Source of the DNA: Sophora flavescens
Lineage: Eukaryota; Streptophyta; Magnoliopsida; Fabales; Fabaceae
Assembly (NCBI GenBank): GCA_030762895.1
Contig: CM061067.1
Location: forward strand, 171,304,518 to 171,368,517
Length of the DNA: 64,000 nucleotides
Reading direction: 5' to 3'
Below the pieces are notes generated by a model. That model was not told the origin of the DNA and did not search any database. It was given only the letters and a program-made list of their open reading frames with translations. Positions 23,822 through 34,948 of the stretch are shown piece by piece; within the stretch, counting starts at the first letter, position 1, and each line of letters starts with the position of its first letter. The translations under genes were made by a program, and so were the position numbers.

Positions 23822-24978
23822 CTAAAAATAAAGGATATCTAGCTTGGGTTGCCTCCCAAGTAGCGCTTGTTTAACGTCCCGAGCCTGACTCAAGTTGCAT
23901 CCACCTGGATCCCATAGCCTGTGGCACAAGGGCCAAGAGATGCTTATCATGCGAGATCCTCCACCCGGATCCCATGGTTTGTGAAGTGGCCATTGCAGAA
24001 GCATCACGACTCTATCCATACTTCCACCAAGCCCGTGTGTGAAAACTCCATTGACCTCTTCAATTATGAACTCACTTCCTCTCGGGTCAAATGGTGTTTT
24101 CACGAGGAAGTGTGCCAGACAAGTGGGAGGGTCTAACTTACCGGTGTCCACACATGCATGCAAGCCAACATAGTTATCTAATGCAGTAATTTCAGGTTGC
24201 TTGGCCAGCATGGTGAACTCCTCTACCACCTTATTTGCATTTTGTTCTCTACTCCCTTGCTCTGGTGCCTTGTTACTTGTCAATTCCTCTTCCTCAGGTT
24301 GCTCTTCCTCAACATGTGGTTGTTCCGGGGCCATGTCACTTATCAACTCCTCTTGATCCTCAGGTTGCTCTTCCTCAACATGTGGTAGTTCTTCCTCAAC
24401 TTCCCGAGAACTAGTTGCATCCCGATCGATTCCCACACCCTATCGCTTCTAGTTGTTATGGCTTCGCATTGGTCCTTAGGGTTGTTCTTGGTATCACCTG
24501 GGAAAGTGCCTGTGAGACGCTCATTTTGTTGTTCTATGAGCTGACCCAACTTCTCTACTGCCGCATTCGCCTTCTCAAATGATGTGGTCATCTTATCAAT
24601 TACCGCATTTGTTCTCTCAAGAGCCAACTCCCAAGGTTGTTGTTGTTGGGCCATCTTATCAATTGCCGCAATTGTCCTCTCATGAGCCAACTCCCAAGGT
24701 CGTCTTCCACCATCCTGTTGAGGTTGTTGTTGCCAAGCTAGACCATCGCCATCATTACTCCAAGCGAAACCCGGATGGTCTCCCCTCATATAACCCCAAT
24801 CACGATTCTGACTCTGATAGTTGTCCTGGGGCACGCTGTCATAGAAATTATGGCATGAGTCCACATATTCTTGAGAGGAGTAGAACGGACAGCTCCAAGT
24901 GTCATGGTCTCCATTACAATATTCACAACCCGGAAGCATTCCCTCGTGTACCTCGCATACAAAACAAGGCAAGACCAA
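23822..24978 (-). pseudogene. Athila-like gag 3' portion, frameshifted, fused to unidentified sequence
   Basis: On the minus strand the first part (24978 to about 24440) carries the variant zinc knuckle CEYCNGDHDTWSC and the segments FAWSN, PWELA (twice) and TTRSDRVWES that match the gag at 34.7-44.8 kb. A frameshift near 24430 moves to the frame with two copies of PHVEEEQPE, again matching. From about 24170 to 23880 the frame continues through some 95 residues with no counterpart in the fuller element (for example CVDTGKLDPP, DPRGSEFIIEEV, and two copies of a LWDPGG/PWDPGG motif). It then joins the known 3' spacer at LSQARDVKQALLG. The gag N-terminus and all of pol are lost. Confidence 0.7.
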
Positions 24979-25009
24979 GTGGAATCAAAGAAGTGGAGAG
25001 AGATAATAG

Positions 25010-25053
25010 TAAAATAAAAATAAAAATAAAAATAAAAATAAAAATAAAAATAA
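25010..25053. repeat. (AAAAAT)n microsatellite
   Basis: Seven or so AAAAAT units between the gag remnant and the PBS. Confidence 0.95.
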
Positions 25054-25100
25054 CTTAACCAAATAATCAAACTTCCCTAAAATTAGGAAAATTGGTTGTG

Positions 25101-25122
25101 CCAATCCCCGGCAACGGCGCCA
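25101..25122 (-). promoter_or_regulatory. Primer-binding site, Asp-tRNA type
   Basis: The minus strand reads TGGCGCCGTTGCCGGGGATT, six bases from the LTR edge at 25129. This is the usual Tat/Athila PBS. Confidence 0.85.
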
Positions 25123-25128
25123 AAAACT

Positions 25129-26621
25129 TGTTGAGTCACCGGCAAGTGTACCGGGTCGTCGCAAGTAATAAAATAACACGGTAAGAATTTACCGAGGTCG
25201 AACACAAGGATTGGGCTACCAATTCAACTAATCCACGGGAAATCAGATACGTTTGGTCAAGTTACAGAAGGTGGTTGAGAGAGAAGATAGGATTGAATTC
25301 AAATTAACAAATCTAATAAAATAATTAACTAAAAATCTGAAATTAAAATGTCCAAGGTCTCAAATCCACCTACCCAATCATGTATAGTTCCCAAGTGATG
25401 ATGAATTCCTCCCTAAGTTCAATTTCAATGTCAACCGGGACCCCCAATTTCTCCTATATCCACTGTCGTGCTCAATAGGACGTATTCGACGATTGGATTA
25501 ATTACTTACTAGGTCTCATAATCCTAATCTCGAATTCTATTAATTCTTGTTCCCTATAAGGTTGCACTAATCTCCTAAATCCACCGTCGTGCTCATTATT
25601 CGATTAGTGATCCCAATCCAAGTTCTAAAACGCGAATCGCCGATCGGCCTCAAACACGTTTAACTAGTCAATCACGCAACACATATGATCAACGCAATCA
25701 AATCAGAATTGGAAAACATTCATTGAGAGAAGGGGAGAAAAACATACATCACATGAACACTATACCGCCATGGGCGGCTTCATTGATCCCTCGGACGAGG
25801 GGATTAGTTCCTCATGCCCGTGACGACGCACAATCGGACATAATCTCCATATCAAAATAAGAAAAAGAAAAAGGGAGACGCAGCTCCAAAGAGAAAAGAA
25901 TCTGGCCTAAACGCTACTCTACAGTGGAAAATACTAGGATTCGGATCTGGATCCAAAGCTCTCCAAAACTCTCCCAAAACTGATCTGAAACAGCCTATAA
26001 ATAGGGATTCTGGTTCTCGGCCGCTCGCGGGGCGAACAACCTTTCGCGAGGCGAATCATTAGTTTTGGCGCGCTTTCAATTTGTATTCTCGCGAGGCGAG
26101 AGTATGTTCGCGGGGCGAGTCTTCCAACTTCAATCTGTCACAGCCGTGACCTTAATCACGACTGGCCGTGATGGTCTCTGTCTTCCAGGGGTCTTCAGGC
26201 TATCGCGGGGCGAGCTTCCTCTCGCGTGGCGAATTTCAGTTTTGGCTCCATCCTGAGTTTGAATGATCGCGTGGCGAGAATATTCTCGCGGGGCGAGACA
26301 GAATTGATGACGTTGCTGCTTAGCTGATCTTCAGACTCGCGAGGCGAGAATCCACTCGCGGGGCGAGCATCTCCAGAATGGCAATTTCCACTATTTCTTG
26401 ACTTTCCTAGACTCCCGGAGCTTCACTTCTAACCTGAAACAATAAAAAGACACAAAAAACGTAATTCTATTCAAAATAGACTAAAAACTACTAAAAATGC
26501 CTAGAACGAGTAAAAGTCTACTTAGGAATAAAACAAGGCCAAATTTGGGCGAAAACGAGATTGAACTCGAATAATTTGCACAAAAACCACAGTCCATCTA
26601 GTTATAAAACTAGATTATCCA
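25129..26621 (-). repeat. LTR of the non-autonomous Athila-like element (upstream copy)
   Basis: 1493 bp; differs from 20558-22062 by scattered substitutions and a 12-bp deletion at its outer end that removes half of the terminal hairpin. The same palindrome cluster lies at about 26019-26365. Confidence 0.88.
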
Positions 26622-26769
26622 AACAGCAGAATAATTTTATCAAAGGGTTTCATACCCGACAGTCATCGTCATTTTATAAAAATGCATGACACTTCAATAT
26701 TCAGGCTCTAATTTAATACTTAATCTCTGGAGATCCCAACTTCTTTCAAATGAGCGGATCAGGCTCAGA

Positions 26770-27115
26770 AGCACATTCATCTCAACCTCATGTGACCATT
26801 GCTCAAACATTGCAACTGTTCACACGACCCCTCTGTGACAACCACTCAAACAGATATTGTTGTTGTACACAGGTTACATTTTCGGATAATCCACCTCAAC
26901 CTCATGTGACCATTTCTCAAACAGCTATTGCAACTGTGCACATGACCCCTTTGTGACAACCACTCAAACAGCTATTGCAGTTGTATACAGATACATAACC
27001 ACTCAAACAGCTATTGCAGTTATGGATAAATATTATTCGACTTCGTATGATAGCCACTCAAACAGCTATTGCACCTTAGTCAAACGACCCCTTGTGACAA
27101 CTATCCAACTATTGT
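26770..27115. repeat. Degenerate tandem repeats within the split solo LTR
   Basis: At least five copies of CACTCAAACAGCTATTGCA-like units interspersed with copies of CGACCCCTTTGTGACAACCA. This is the position where the 5005-9425 LTR has its unrelated 36-bp array, so this part of the LTR is expansion-prone. Confidence 0.75.
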
Positions 27116-29847
27116 TGTAGTCATACACATGGTAACTCATTGGTCCACACAGAACACAATAGTTACTGCGATCAATGGAATTTATTGTCCATAACCTATT
27201 GCATCACTCAGAACCTCAATAGTCATCACATTAAATTGGAAACAAAGTCTAGTAAAGATTCATTGGCTCACTCAGAATCCAATGATCAAATGGAAACATA
27301 GCCCATCAAAGATACATTGATCCACTCAGGACTCATTTATAGATTCTTTTCTTTCCAATTACTTCATTTCTGAAAATCGTTCTCATAAAAACATCAACTA
27401 TTAAAAAGTCCCTTCTAAATAAAATTTATTATAATAAAATAAAACCTTTTTCTCAAAATTTCTCATAAAAATCTTTTTATAAATTAAATGACTTTTCTGT
27501 CATAAGTAATTGTTCCGACATTAATATTACGTTATTTTCATTACTTAATCACTTTAAATAAAATTTTATAATAAAATTGAATTTATTTTGGAAAAACTAG
27601 CGCCTGTGAAAAATTTTCAAGGTTCCGCCCTTACTATCACTTATTGACACATTTTCCACAAAAATATTATTAAAATAATATTTTCCACTTTTTCTCAAAT
27701 TCCTACAAATTAATCACTCTGGTTAATTATTCAAGCTTATTAAGTTTTTATCCTCAAATTAATTTAAACACTGACCAATGTCAGGTTTCTCAATCCGTCA
27801 CTCAACAGCAGATAATTTCACCACAATATAGCATGACATACATCCAAATCTTGGCATGCATCACCATTATAATTTAACACTCTGATTATAATCATGTAAA
27901 TCAACATATCATAAGTAAATCAACATATCACAAATAATCAAATAAGCATATAACCAATTCAAACAATAAACAATTTTAAAAATCACAGGGAATCGCGACA
28001 GATAATTTACAGACAACTCTAAAAATTAGCATGGGATTATCTTAAACTCCTCACTCCCCTTACCTCTTGAAGATTCAAGTGTTTGTTTCACGAACTATTT
28101 CCAGATTTGGATCTGGTTTCCTTAAATCTTTGCTCAGATCGACTAAACCCAAATTGATCCTTCACACAAATCATAACCAAAAATTAACAAAAATCAAACT
28201 AAACTTGTTTAGTTCACAAGGGTTATGGTTCGGCCTTCACTAAATCATTAGACTAGGGATGTTAAAAATTTCTAACTTATGGATTTATGATCCTTAAACA
28301 TGATGGAGACTTAATCAATGATCATGAACCAAGAACTTTGAACAAAAACTCATCTAACTCCATGAGTTAGGGTTTCATCCTTGACACTAAATTTGGGTTA
28401 GAAATTTTATTTGATTTCCATCTCTTGGATCCAATAAACATAGATAGTACGGAGATGAAATCAAGTGTCATTAGATAAAAGTTGAATCAAAATTCCTTTA
28501 CACCAAGAACTTAGGGTTTCAGCGCCTAATAGTAAAATTGGTTAGAAGTTGATTTTTGGTTTTCTAATCACTTGGATTAAACAACCATGAGGATTAAAAG
28601 GTGAAACCAATGATCATTTTGACAAACTTTGAAGCAAAAACCCATGTACATCCAAAATCTAGGGTTTCGGTCATGCTTACAAAAATAGGGAGAAAATTTC
28701 TTTTGGGTTCATTCTTCTAGATGTTGAATATAGACATTAATATGAGTTCATAGAAATTGGTTTCAAGTCAAATGAAGTTTTCTACAATTTTCTATGAATT
28801 TTTGAAGAAAGTGTCATGAACTTTGAATATGATGATGAACATGATGATTCATGGCTTAATCTTACAAAATGAATGAATAAGAAAACTTGATTGATCATGG
28901 AGAGAAAGATTCTACATCTTTCTGAAGAATAAGTGATGAAGATGATCAAGTTCTTCACAAAAATCACTAAGTGTTCTTGAGAGAAAATGAGAGAAAAGAA
29001 GATTTTGAGCTATTTCGGTAATTTGGGTATATCTCCCAATATACTTATCCTTTTTTGGTGATCTTTAGCTTGTTGGAAATAAGATAGGAAGAGAAACAAC
29101 TTTCATGTAGAAATTTTTTCGATTTTCATAACAGAAAAGGGTCAGAATTTCGGTATGATTTTCAGCGAGCATGAACATCAATGTGTGTTCTTAGAGTTCT
29201 TAAGAGAAAATGGTTCAAGTTGATGAAGAAGACAAGAAAATGAAACAAAATTTGCCTAAGTGTGGTTATGTGAAGGGGGAGTCGTGGGTTTAGGGGCAAT
29301 TTGGTCCAAAATCATAATGGCAAAGCTTGTAATTATCATGACAACTTAAGAGTAAAATGGTCTTTTCCACATAAAATATCTAATGTCATAAATGTGCCAT
29401 TATGACTCAGATAGGATCATCATAAATGCTCGTCACATCAATCACATCAGTCATGTTGCTGACCCCGTGGTTCATCAGACTTAGGTTTTCCTAGAGATAT
29501 CTCGACGTTTTTGCCCGCAGCAAATATAATATTATTTTTTATGCTAAAATTTTCAAAACTTTCAATATCGTGGTAAATACGATAAAAACATTATTCATCT
29601 CATTCACAAATTAAAATTAGGTTTTCTGAGCAGTAAACTTCTACTGTCAGCAAAAACACAAAATGGCAGAATGGTTTTCATCTGAATTTTCAACCAAAAA
29701 CTTTCTCGTAATCTTATGAAAATAAGTATAGCATGTAATTGACCTTGGTTTATCCAAAATCATTTTCATAGTCTCGAATAAAAATATATCCATTTATATA
29801 TTTATTACCGATATTAAAAAAAATGAAAATGGGGGTGTTACACATAC

Positions 29848-31617
29848 AAAATAAAATAGAAGGACCACATGCATTTTGAGTACAACTATCCCGACAAATC
29901 TACGTCTATCATTTAAATTGGAATTGATTATTGGCACGAAACGAAACCCACAAAAAATCAACGTGTCATGATTTCTGTTTAAATTTTGTTTTTCTATTTC
30001 TTTTTCAAAATTTACTATTGAACAGTTGTTTTACTTGCTTTTACATGTTTCGTCAATTCCATATAATGATTCTGTGGTACTAAACAGCATAGTTGTTTCT
30101 ACCAACAAAAAAACAGCATAGTTGCATTTAAACTGATATTTTCTCTTAATTATGCTTTTAGTACAAAATTCGTTTTCGCACTGTCTACCATTTGTGTTAA
30201 ATTGCATTGCGATGATTTCATAAAATAGTGTAAACGTTAAAAAGATAGTAAGTGAATTTATATGTTTTTTCTTGTTAAGAATGTTTACTTTTCCTGGTAA
30301 AAAAAATGTTTACTTTTCCTCCCCATAATTTTAGTTAGTTGTAGGACCTAAATATGTCCAAGTGTTTCGTAAAAAATTAAATGTACAAAATTATTTTCGT
30401 ACCATGTAACACCACTGAATGTTTTTTATATGAGAGTCGTTTTTATTTTAGTTATTGTATATGGGTTAGAGTATTTTTTGTACTCTTATAAATATATCGT
30501 TTGATTATAAGAAATTCACTATTATAAAATTTAAATATATGTGGTAATGATGCCAGATTGATAAAAAAAAAAAAACCCAGCGACCGTTGAAGCTTGTCGT
30601 CATCAACAACATAAAAAACAAAAACACGAAAAGATATTATAATAGTTTTTCTTCTTAATTCTCATCGTCTATAACCCAAACAAATAATTAACGAGACGCG
30701 TCAATGTTTTTTTTAATATATCCTAATATTCTTAATTTCTTGCTGAACCTATTTAACTAATTCTTTTGACAAATAAAAAATTTCTGATTCTGCCTGAGTT
30801 CCCAAGTTGCACTAATCTAACAAGTACCAGTCAAAATTTTCTTCAAAAAAAAAAAGTACCAATCAAATTAATGATTTTTCCTTCCTCTTTTTCTTATGAT
30901 ATAATGAAACAGACAATCAGGTGTAACAACACCTTGTTCCCAAAAGATGAATTCATTCACATTCTATATAGTCTATGTTATTATCATAGTAAAATATATA
31001 CAAGAAAATCATAAAACAATATAATTAGAAACTAGAAAGCCTGAAACAATTAATTTAACTGTATATATAATTTGTATATCAGATCTAACATTTGCTTTCT
31101 ATGTTATTCTCCTTAAAACCAAGAGTAGCCCTGAGGATCAAAAGCATATGGAAATTAATTTTGCTTCAAAATTTGGAATGGGAGGGAAGAAAGATATAAA
31201 AATCATGTAAGAGAAACAAATAAGTTGAGATGCAGAAATTAGAAAGAAATTATAAAAGTTTATTATACATGTCATGTCTCAGGTATTTATCAACTTCTGA
31301 GTTTTGACATAGAAACCACATGTTTGTAGATGAAAAAAGGAGCTTCTATAATTGATTAAAGTTTCTAAAATAAATTATCCTCGTCTAATCTGAGGAACTT
31401 CCAGGTAAATACGAAAAATGCAAGTTTAACTATTTAAGTGGTACCCCTACTTAATTAAAAGTATTATTGTATGTTGGATGGAAATTTTTTTAGCCTTAAC
31501 TTTGCTATGTAATATGCGGCATTAGATTGTTTAAAAAATTAATCGGTAGTTTATAAAATGGAATTCATAAATAAATAGGAACTCTCTAAACTCTAAGCAA
31601 AGAAATCTTCTAATCTA
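29848..31617. other. AT-rich intergenic DNA, no gene recognised
   Basis: No open frame with a recognisable motif; the 82-codon plus-strand frame at 30766-31014 is not supported. Homopolymer runs occur near 30302 and 30560. Confidence 0.45.
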
Positions 31618-31770
<153 letters not shown>

Positions 31771-31801
31771 CTCATTTCTTAGTCAAATGACTTCACATTG
31801 A

Positions 31802-32030
31802 ACCAAGTGGTTGAGTGTAAGTGGTTAACGCACTGCTACTTAAGGACGAATCGTTCGAGCTCTGCCCGAGTTCGATTTTTGGGTATGCAACAACCCTTGG
31901 CCAGACTTTACTAACCGCACGACTGACACGAATATTAGTCTCATAGCGAGTCCAAAGGATCTAAGCTTAGGGATACTTCGAGGGCTCACTCGGTCCCAAG
32001 GACTAATTAGGGTGAGTACCAAACCAAAAA
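31802..32030 (+). mobile_element. Complete tRNA-derived SINE with 17-bp target duplication
   Basis: AAATGACTTCACATTGA is present perfectly at 31785-31801 and 32031-32047. Between them lies a 229-bp body with an A-box-like TGGTTGAGTGTAAGTGG near its start, a B-box-like GAGTTCGATTT near 31869, and an A-rich 3' end (AAACCAAAAA). Size, internal Pol III promoter, A-tail and long target duplication together define a LINE-mobilised SINE. The perfect duplication suggests a fairly recent insertion. Confidence 0.88.
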
Positions 32031-32269
32031 AAATGACTTCACATTGAGGATTTGTTTTTTTTTTCTTTCTTGATCTCTTTTATGGGTTTTGCAATGAATA
32101 AATAACATTTATTATTCATCATTAATTAATTGAAAAATATTAAATGGTTTATTTTTTTATAATATTAAATATTTTAAATGTTCTTATTTGTTTTTACTTT
32201 TAATTCCATGATTAACTTGTATTATAAAGAATCATTTTTTCTTTATTTTTTATTTTTTATTATTATAAA

Positions 32270-32270
<1 letters not shown>

Positions 32271-32331
<61 letters not shown>
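32271..32331. repeat. (ATT)n microsatellite
   Basis: About 20 ATT units. Confidence 0.95.
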
Positions 32332-32334
<3 letters not shown>

Positions 32335-32886
32335 CTAAAATATATTGAATTTCATGGCTTCGAGATTTAAGTTTTTCCTGAAAATATCACATGCAACTTG
32401 AGGAACGACTTTTGGTGAAAATGATTATACATAATATTTTAAGTGTAGATGAAAATTATATAAAATTTAACTTTTTTTTGAAGGCATATAAAATATAACT
32501 AAAATATTGAAAATATTAGAAAATATAAAATAGATATGCCTAATTAAAACTATAAAGAAGATACACATAATTGTTTATTTTCAATGAACTTGAAAAACAT
32601 ATAAATTAAATGAATATATTTAATGGGTTAGACTAAATTAATGGGTTTTATGTATGAGTTGAAATTTTTGGGGTCACATCAAGAATAAGATTAAATAAGT
32701 TGAATAGAAATTTTAAAAAAAAATTGATGTATCTAAAATTTAAAAACTTCAACTTTTATTTCAGGTTTTTAGTTATTTTTTATTAGGATACTCATTAATA
32801 GAATTTTATAATTATATTGGTTTAACATAAGGATTGAAAATTAATTTTTTAAATAAAAATTCAAAATATAAAATATTATATCTAAG
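32332..32886. other. AT-rich spacer, nothing recognised
   Basis: Very AT-rich, stops in all frames. Confidence 0.45.
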
Positions 32887-33280
32887 AGCGCTAGGATGAG
32901 ATGACATAGATCTCTTCCCGCTTAACTAGAGGTCTTGAGTTCGAATCTTGGCCCTGGGAATGCAGCAGCATTAAAACTCTTGCGGGAGGTTTGTCGCCCT
33001 TGTGGTCCTAACCGGCTCGAGGTATTAGTCTTTTTTCGATCTACTTTGAAGAGTATCCCACCGCCAACCTGAGACGGGGACTAATCTCCCGCGGGAGTTT
33101 GTTCGGAACCTCGGTGGGTGGCATCCCTCCCAGATGAGATTTTTTTCATACCCATGGCTCGAACCCGAGACCTTGGTTAAGGGGCAAGAGGCCTTTAATC
33201 ACTCACGCCAACCTCAGTTGGTATCGAGTGATTAGTCTCTGGAGTTGCGCGTGGAGGATACCTTGGGAAACCAAAAAAAG
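32887..33280 (+). mobile_element. tRNA-derived SINE, interrupted by a second SINE
   Basis: Starts near GCGCTAGGATGAGATGACAT and has a perfect B-box-like GAGTTCGAATC at 32937-32947. It ends GGATACCTTGGGAAACCAAAAAAA at about 33279. The body is split at 33031/33224 by the minus-strand SINE. The words ATATCTAAG at about 32878 and 33305 might be its target duplication, but this is weak. Confidence 0.65.
33032..33223 (-). mobile_element. tRNA-derived SINE nested in another SINE
   Basis: Read on the minus strand it starts TACCAACTGAGGTTGGCGTG, has the B box GGTCTCGGGTTCGAGCC (near 33150-33167) and ends in an A-run at 33031-33036. The flanks TCGAGGTATTAGTCT (33017-33031) and TCGAGTGATTAGTCT (33224-33238) match at 13 of 15 positions, as expected for its target duplication. 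Confidence 0.8.
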
Positions 33281-33557
33281 TCACGCGGTTTACATTGTAA
33301 AAGAATATCTAAGGAGAATGTCTCACGTTGGACTCAATTTAATGCACAGAGGATGAATGCTAATGCTAATGTACTGAATTTAATTCATCCTTAATGTATT
33401 CCATACATAGGTTTTTTTTTAATTTATAAATCTCCATACATAGGTATTAATTTGTATACAAAGCAAAATTTTAATTTCGACAATAAATTTTAAATATATA
33501 AATTAACTTTTAGTCAAAATAATTTAATTTTATTTATTCAATTATTATTTTTGGAGA
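33281..33557. other. Spacer, nothing recognised
   Basis: AT-rich, no coding support. Confidence 0.4.
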
Positions 33558-33736
33558 ATGTTAACTAATGTCCTTAAAGCAATGACTCTGTTAACTAATG
33601 CCCTTAAAGCAATGACTAAGGAATCAAAAGAAAATTTTCATTGGAAATCGATGCATTTAATTTTGAATAAATCAATAAGATTTTTTTTTGGTATTCCTTA
33701 ACTAATAACCTATGCCCTTAGGATACTAATCAGCAT
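33558..33736. mobile_element. MITE related to the 11010-11176 copy
   Basis: Both ends carry diverged forms of the ATGCTRACC...CCTTAWGGCAWTGGTTAAGGA arm in inverse orientation. Its left arm is tandemly duplicated (TTAACTAATGTCCTTAAAGC then TTAACTAATGCCCTTAAAGC). Confidence 0.65.
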
Positions 33737-33841
33737 GACCCGTTATTTGGATATCCTTTTAATGCCTTTATTTTACTTTATTGAAATGCTCGTTTGTTTT
33801 AACTATTGTTCAATACAAAAATTTGTGTGTCACACGTGGAG

Positions 33842-34061
33842 ACATATCTAGTGAGAGCGCTTTTCTTAATGAGAGTGAGAGAGATAAATCTTGGTCATAC
33901 AATCATGCATGGATGATCAAGATTTAAAGTTATCTAATGATCACATGACCACTTAAAAAAGTCACATGAGTTTATGTTTTAATCTTGACCATTCATGGTT
34001 TGATCTAATGGTTATGATTTATCACTCTCTCTCTCACATGAAAAAGACCCTCTCACTTGAT

Positions 34062-34065
<4 letters not shown>
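33842..34065. mobile_element. Foldback MITE with ~75-bp inverted arms
   Basis: ACATATCTAGTGAGAG at the left pairs with CTCTCACTTGATATGT at the right, and pairing continues inward through GAGAGATAAATC and CAAGATT. The interior is about 50 bp. Confidence 0.7.

Positions 34066-34068
<3 letters not shown>

Positions 34069-34120
<52 letters not shown>
34069..34120. repeat. (TA)26 microsatellite
   Basis: Pure TA run ending in a short AC run; it sits at the boundary between the MITE and viral sequence. Confidence 0.95.
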
Positions 34121-34127
<7 letters not shown>

Positions 34128-34128
<1 letters not shown>

Positions 34129-34425
34129 TTTTTGAGGTCATTAATTCAATTTCTGATCCAGATGAAAGACGGAAATATCTTGTAAAGCTTAAATCTTCAA
34201 TGGAATCCTCAAAGGAAAATAATTTCAAAGGAAAAGGCAAAGTTATAGTCAAACACCATTTTGACTTCAAATAGATTCTTAAGCGACTGGATGCTGCTCA
34301 ACAAACAAAACCCGTTACAATTCGAGATCTCCAGCAAGAGATTAAGAATTTGAAACAAGAGGTTAAAGAGATCAAACAAGAACAAGCTGTTGATAAATTG
34401 ATTTTGTCTCAAATGGCAGAGGCTC
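34128..34425 (+). pseudogene. Endogenous pararetrovirus fragment (capsid-protease linker)
   Basis: About 300 bases align with 51364-51660 of the larger viral copy, beginning TTTTTGAGGTCATTAATTC and ending in AAATGGCAGAGGCT. The frame contains the Lys-rich coiled-coil-prone segment that lies between capsid and protease. An in-frame TAG at 34272-34274 interrupts it. The open frame upstream of 34128 is translated MITE and TA repeat, not virus. Confidence 0.75.
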
Positions 34426-34426
34426 T

Positions 34427-34635
34427 GATACCAGAGGGATAATGGGGTTACAAGAAGGGAAAGGGGAAAAAGAGCAGGATGATGAGAAGTAGGATAAACA
34501 GGCGAAGATTTACATATAATAAAGTAAAATAATTAAAATATGCAGATTAAAACATGAAAACAGTAAAAACAAATATTGTAGAAATTAAAACAGAAAATAT
34601 AAAAAGAGCATGAGCATGATAATCCCTCTGGTATC
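34427..34635. repeat. Inverted repeat carrying tRNA-Met PBS-like sequences in opposite orientation
   Basis: The 17-base arms 34427-34443 and 34619-34635 pair at 16 of 17 positions. The left arm, on the minus strand, is part of TGGTATCAGAGCC (34421-34433). The right arm, on the plus strand, runs into TGGTATCAAAGC (34629-34640), the likely viral minus-strand primer site. About 175 bases of purine-rich DNA lie between. Confidence 0.65.
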
Positions 34636-34640
34636 AAAGC
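34629..34640 (+). promoter_or_regulatory. Probable pararetrovirus primer-binding site (tRNA-Met)
   Basis: TGGTATCAAAGC, one mismatch from the caulimovirid consensus TGGTATCAGAGC. By convention this marks the genome start, and the viral leader resumes after the Athila-like insertion at 44846, ahead of the movement-protein remnant. Confidence 0.6.
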
Positions 34641-34948
34641 TAGATGGGGAAGTAGGAACTGTAGTATGGGTCTAAGATCCTGATAAGCCTCTGGCTTATC
34701 TAGTTTTATGACTAGATAAACTAGGGTTTATGTGCCAATTAGTCGAGTTCACTCTCGTTTTCGCCCAAATTTGCCTTGTTTTGTTCCTAAGTTGGACTTT
34801 GACTCGTTTTGCGTCTTTTGTGTAGTTTTTAGCTTCTTTTGGATAGAATTACGCTTGTGGTTGCTTGTGTTGTTTTCAGGTCCATAAGTGAAGCTCTAAG
34901 AATTAAGGAAAGTCAAGAAATAGTGGAGATTGCCATTCTGGAGATTCT

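Larger units (their letters stand above)
20558..26621 (-). mobile_element. Non-autonomous Athila-like Ty3/gypsy element, pol missing
   Basis: Two near-identical LTRs (20558-22062 and 25129-26621) flank a 3.07-kb interior with, on the minus strand, an Asp-type PBS (25101-25122), a gag 3' part, then directly the 3' untranslated spacer and PPT. Protease, RT, RNase H and integrase are absent. LTR edges, PBS and 3' spacer are related to the fuller copy at 34681-44845. Flanks do not show a clean 5-bp duplication (ACAAC versus AACAG). Confidence 0.85.
19772..29842 (-). mobile_element. Solo LTR (~4.0 kb) of the LARD-like family, split by a nested element
   Basis: Begins TGTAACATCCCC and ends GGGGGTGTTACA, with the perfect 5-bp duplication CATAC at 19767-19771 and 29843-29847. 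No PBS, PPT or interior belongs to it. Removing the nested Athila-like element (20558-26621) leaves about 4.0 kb. It is a diverged relative of the LTR at 5005-9425 and the same way round. A solo LTR is the usual product of recombination between the two LTRs of one element. Confidence 0.88.

Noticed and set aside
26065..26256. 63-codon frame with repeated Arg/Gly-rich words
   Set aside because: Reads through the U3 palindromes of an LTR.
30766..31014. 82-codon plus-strand frame in the intergenic region
   Set aside because: No motif, low-complexity composition, no homologous partner in the window.
31802..33223. tRNA genes
   Set aside because: The A/B-box-like sequences are parts of SINEs; no cloverleaf with an anticodon arm could be drawn.
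33966..34127. Start of the open frame running into the viral fragment
   Set aside because: Covers MITE and TA-repeat DNA; viral homology begins only at 34128.
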